This document shows, in pieces, positions 22,677-24,492 of a stretch of DNA of 24,492 nt (position 1 is its first letter; each line of letters starts with the position of its first letter). The stretch lies in NCBI GenBank assembly GCA_024640665.1, contig JAHEEO010000008.1:1-24492 (forward strand), written 5' to 3'. The translations under genes and the position numbers were made by a program. The notes beneath the pieces are model-generated. The model was not told where the DNA came from and made no database searches. It saw only the letters and a list, made by a program, of their open reading frames with translations. This stretch comes from Rhodospirillales bacterium. GTDB lineage: Bacteria > Pseudomonadota > Gammaproteobacteria > Steroidobacterales > Rariloculaceae.

Positions 22677-24492
22677 GTGAATAATCAAACCTCAATGCTG
22701 CGTAACACCTCACAAGGTTCGCTACGTAGAAACATATTAAACGTGCTTTGCATCGTCATTATTGCAGCCACTACGAGTGCCTGTGTTAGAGACGAAACAG
22801 ACCCAGCAAACGCAAATATAGCGGCAACCGGCACAGGTGCGGCTGGCGGCGGCGCAACCGGCGGAGGTGCGGCTACCGGAGGCGACGCGGGCACGCCCAC
22901 TGATACGACACCTGATCCAGTTGACCCCAACCCACCACAAGAACCGCCACCCATAGCTGATCAAATCCTGTTCGAACAAACGCTCTATCCGCATCTAGTC
23001 GATGCCGCAAACTTCTGTGTCGTTTGCCACGCGGCGACGCAAATTCCGTTCTTCGCTGCTGCAGACGCCACTGCTGCATACAATGCGCTTGTTTCACAGC
23101 AGAAGGTGGATCTGAACACGCCGCTAAATTCCAGAATCTATCTGCGGGCGGCAATAGATCGTCACAACTGCGGTGGCGATGCAATCTGCGATCGAATTGC
23201 TGGTGACTTCTTAACGGCAATCAATAGTTGGACTCAACAAGCTTTGCCACCGATACCGGCTGGCGGACAAATACTGTCCAGCGCGGCGACTAGCTTCGCA
23301 GAGGGTTTGGCAAACAATAATGCACGCATAGTAGATAGCCAGATCGCGCTGTTTGAGTTTTCTGAAGGTGCCGGCGATGTCACTGTCGACAGCAGTGACG
23401 CCGGCAATCCAATTACGCTAAACATCCAAGGTATGGAATGGGTCGAAGGCGGCCTGCGCAACGCATCTGGCAAGGCACAAGCAAGTGTCGACGACAGCCG
23501 CAAACTCTTTGATGCGATTATGCCAGTAGGAGAATATACGATTGAAGCGTGGGTCATCGCAGAAAACACGACGCAAGATGGACCGGCTCGAGTAGTCAGC
23601 TACTCCAACGGTACCAATGAACGCAATTTTACGCTGGGCCAGAACGCCATTTATTACCAACTCCGCAGTCGCACAAGCTTATCCGATGCGAACGGAACGC
23701 CACCACTGGAAGCGCTGACGCCGGAAGTCGACACAATACTCCAGCATGTCGTAGCGACGTTCGACTCCGACGTCGGCCGTAAGGTTTACATCAACGGCCA
23801 ACTCAGCATTGAAGAAGATCTGCCGGCAGAGCTTGTCTGGGCCAATGATCACATTTTGGTGCTTGGCAACGAAACCACCGATGACCGATTGTGGCAAGGC
23901 ATCTTCAATATGGTGTCCATTCACAACCGCGCTCTATCTGCCGCCGACGTCCTGCAAAACTATCAAGCTGGCGCGGGCCAGCTAACAACCTTGCAATTCG
24001 ACATTTCGAGCATCGTAGGCGGACAAAGCATGATTCAAGTTCAGGCCGCGGCAATCGACGATGCGTCCTATCTCTTTGCCACTCCGGTGTTGGTAAGCGA
24101 CGTTGTGCCGCTGCGCGTGAAGAATATTCGAATCGCTGTTAACAACAGCGTGCCGGTCGCCGCTCAGGCGTTTCGCCGAGTAGACATCAACGCGATGCAA
24201 TCGGGTACGCTGCTGTCGCCGCTGGGATCTGTCATCCCGGTGGCCATGGGTCCTGAGATGGATCAATTTCACCTCGAGTTCGAAGCCCTCGGCGATCAGT
24301 TTGGACTCGCAGAAGCCATTGCGCCAGCCACGCCACCGATACCGCCGCCAAACGTGCCTGAACCCGTTATAGGTGTACGCACATTCTCGCAAGTGAACAA
24401 TACGATGGCCGCATTGACCGACGTAGATCCCGGTAATGCCGCCGTCGCCGGTGAGTACGCTACTTTGAGAGACTCTTTACCGCCGACGTTCG
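22677..24492 (+). CDS. LamG-domain heme lipoprotein (3' end outside window)
   Basis: 605 codons are visible from a GTG at 22677 with AAGGAG nine bases upstream; the frame is open to the window edge. A lipobox-like T-S-A-C gives Cys36 as the lipid site. Then come a Gly/Ala/Thr-rich and Pro-rich linker (about 44-92) and one heme motif CVVCH at 114-118 in a small cytochrome-like domain that includes a DRHNC motif. From about residue 215 there is a LamG/concanavalin A-like beta-sandwich (QIALFEFSEGAGDVTVDSS, YTIEAWVIAEN, HVVATFDSDVGRKVYINGQL, then NRALSAADVLQNYQAG). The last visible part ends in GVRTFSQVNNTMAALTDVDP. It would sit on a membrane, probably the outer one, and may bind a glycan or polymer next to a redox center. 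The in-frame ATG 22695 is a less likely start. Confidence 0.8.
   Translation, partial: MNNQTSMLRNTSQGSLRRNILNVLCIVIIAATTSACVRDETDPANANIAATGTGAAGGGATGGGAATGGDAGTPTDTTPDPVDPNPPQEPPPIADQILFEQTLYPHLVDAANFCVVCHAATQIPFFAAADATAAYNALVSQQKVDLNTPLNSRIYLRAAIDRHNCGGDAICDRIAGDFLTAINSWTQQALPPIPAGGQILSSAATSFAEGLANNNARIVDSQIALFEFSEGAGDVTVDSSDAGNPITLNIQGMEWVEGGLRNASGKAQASVDDSRKLFDAIMPVGEYTIEAWVIAENTTQDGPARVVSYSNGTNERNFTLGQNAIYYQLRSRTSLSDANGTPPLEALTPEVDTILQHVVATFDSDVGRKVYINGQLSIEEDLPAELVWANDHILVLGNETTDDRLWQGIFNMVSIHNRALSAADVLQNYQAGAGQLTTLQFDISSIVGGQSMIQVQAAAIDDASYLFATPVLVSDVVPLRVKNIRIAVNNSVPVAAQAFRRVDINAMQSGTLLSPLGSVIPVAMGPEMDQFHLEFEALGDQFGLAEAIAPATPPIPPPNVPEPVIGVRTFSQVNNTMAALTDVDPGNAAVAGEYATLRDSLPPTF

Overview
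The window looks like chromosomal DNA of a Gram-negative, probably marine or sediment gammaproteobacterium. The evidence is a TonB-dependent receptor, a second outer-membrane barrel, several lipoproteins and signal peptides, bacterial RarA/MgsA, a CCA-encoding tRNA-Pro, and DUF6644, DUF6152 and LamG-cytochrome proteins typical of environmental Gammaproteobacteria. The lineage is an inference. I saw no insertion sequence, integrase, CRISPR array or rRNA.

Left part (1-10516). A minus-strand block runs from a GGT-fold Ntn-hydrolase (2211-4112) through two tandem DUF6644 membrane proteins and a PAPS-type sulfotransferase to a DUF1244 gene cut by the window edge. Divergent from it are rarA and an AI-2E-family permease that overlap in an ATGA, followed by a weak terminator, a minus-strand tRNA-Pro(CGG) and a DUF1993 gene. 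Next is a minus-strand pair: an internally duplicated periplasmic protein and a DUF6152 protein. A family 25 glycosyltransferase follows on the plus strand.

Middle (10517-14714). An EamA-type transporter and a NYN/LOTUS RNase-like protein lie on the minus strand. Divergent from the latter is a good sigma70-like promoter, a complete TPP riboswitch, and a TonB-dependent receptor that is therefore probably a thiamine or thiamine-precursor receptor.

Right part (14715-24492). A very compact minus-strand operon (20866 down to 14734) encodes a five-helix membrane protein with the His spacing of a di-heme cytochrome b, a 21-heme cytochrome c built from six three-heme repeats, an anchored pentaheme cytochrome c, a SPOR-like/TPR/outer-membrane-barrel protein, and a lipoprotein. 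Read together it resembles a route for electrons from the quinone pool through the periplasm to the outer membrane. It does not match any conduit I know by its gene set, and it is the best candidate here for an undescribed system. After a 438-bp non-coding divergent region with a possible leader ORF, a plus-strand pair encodes a mono-heme secreted protein and a LamG-type heme lipoprotein that runs off the window.

All calls come from reading the sequence. No alignment or structure prediction was run, so family names rest on recognised motifs.
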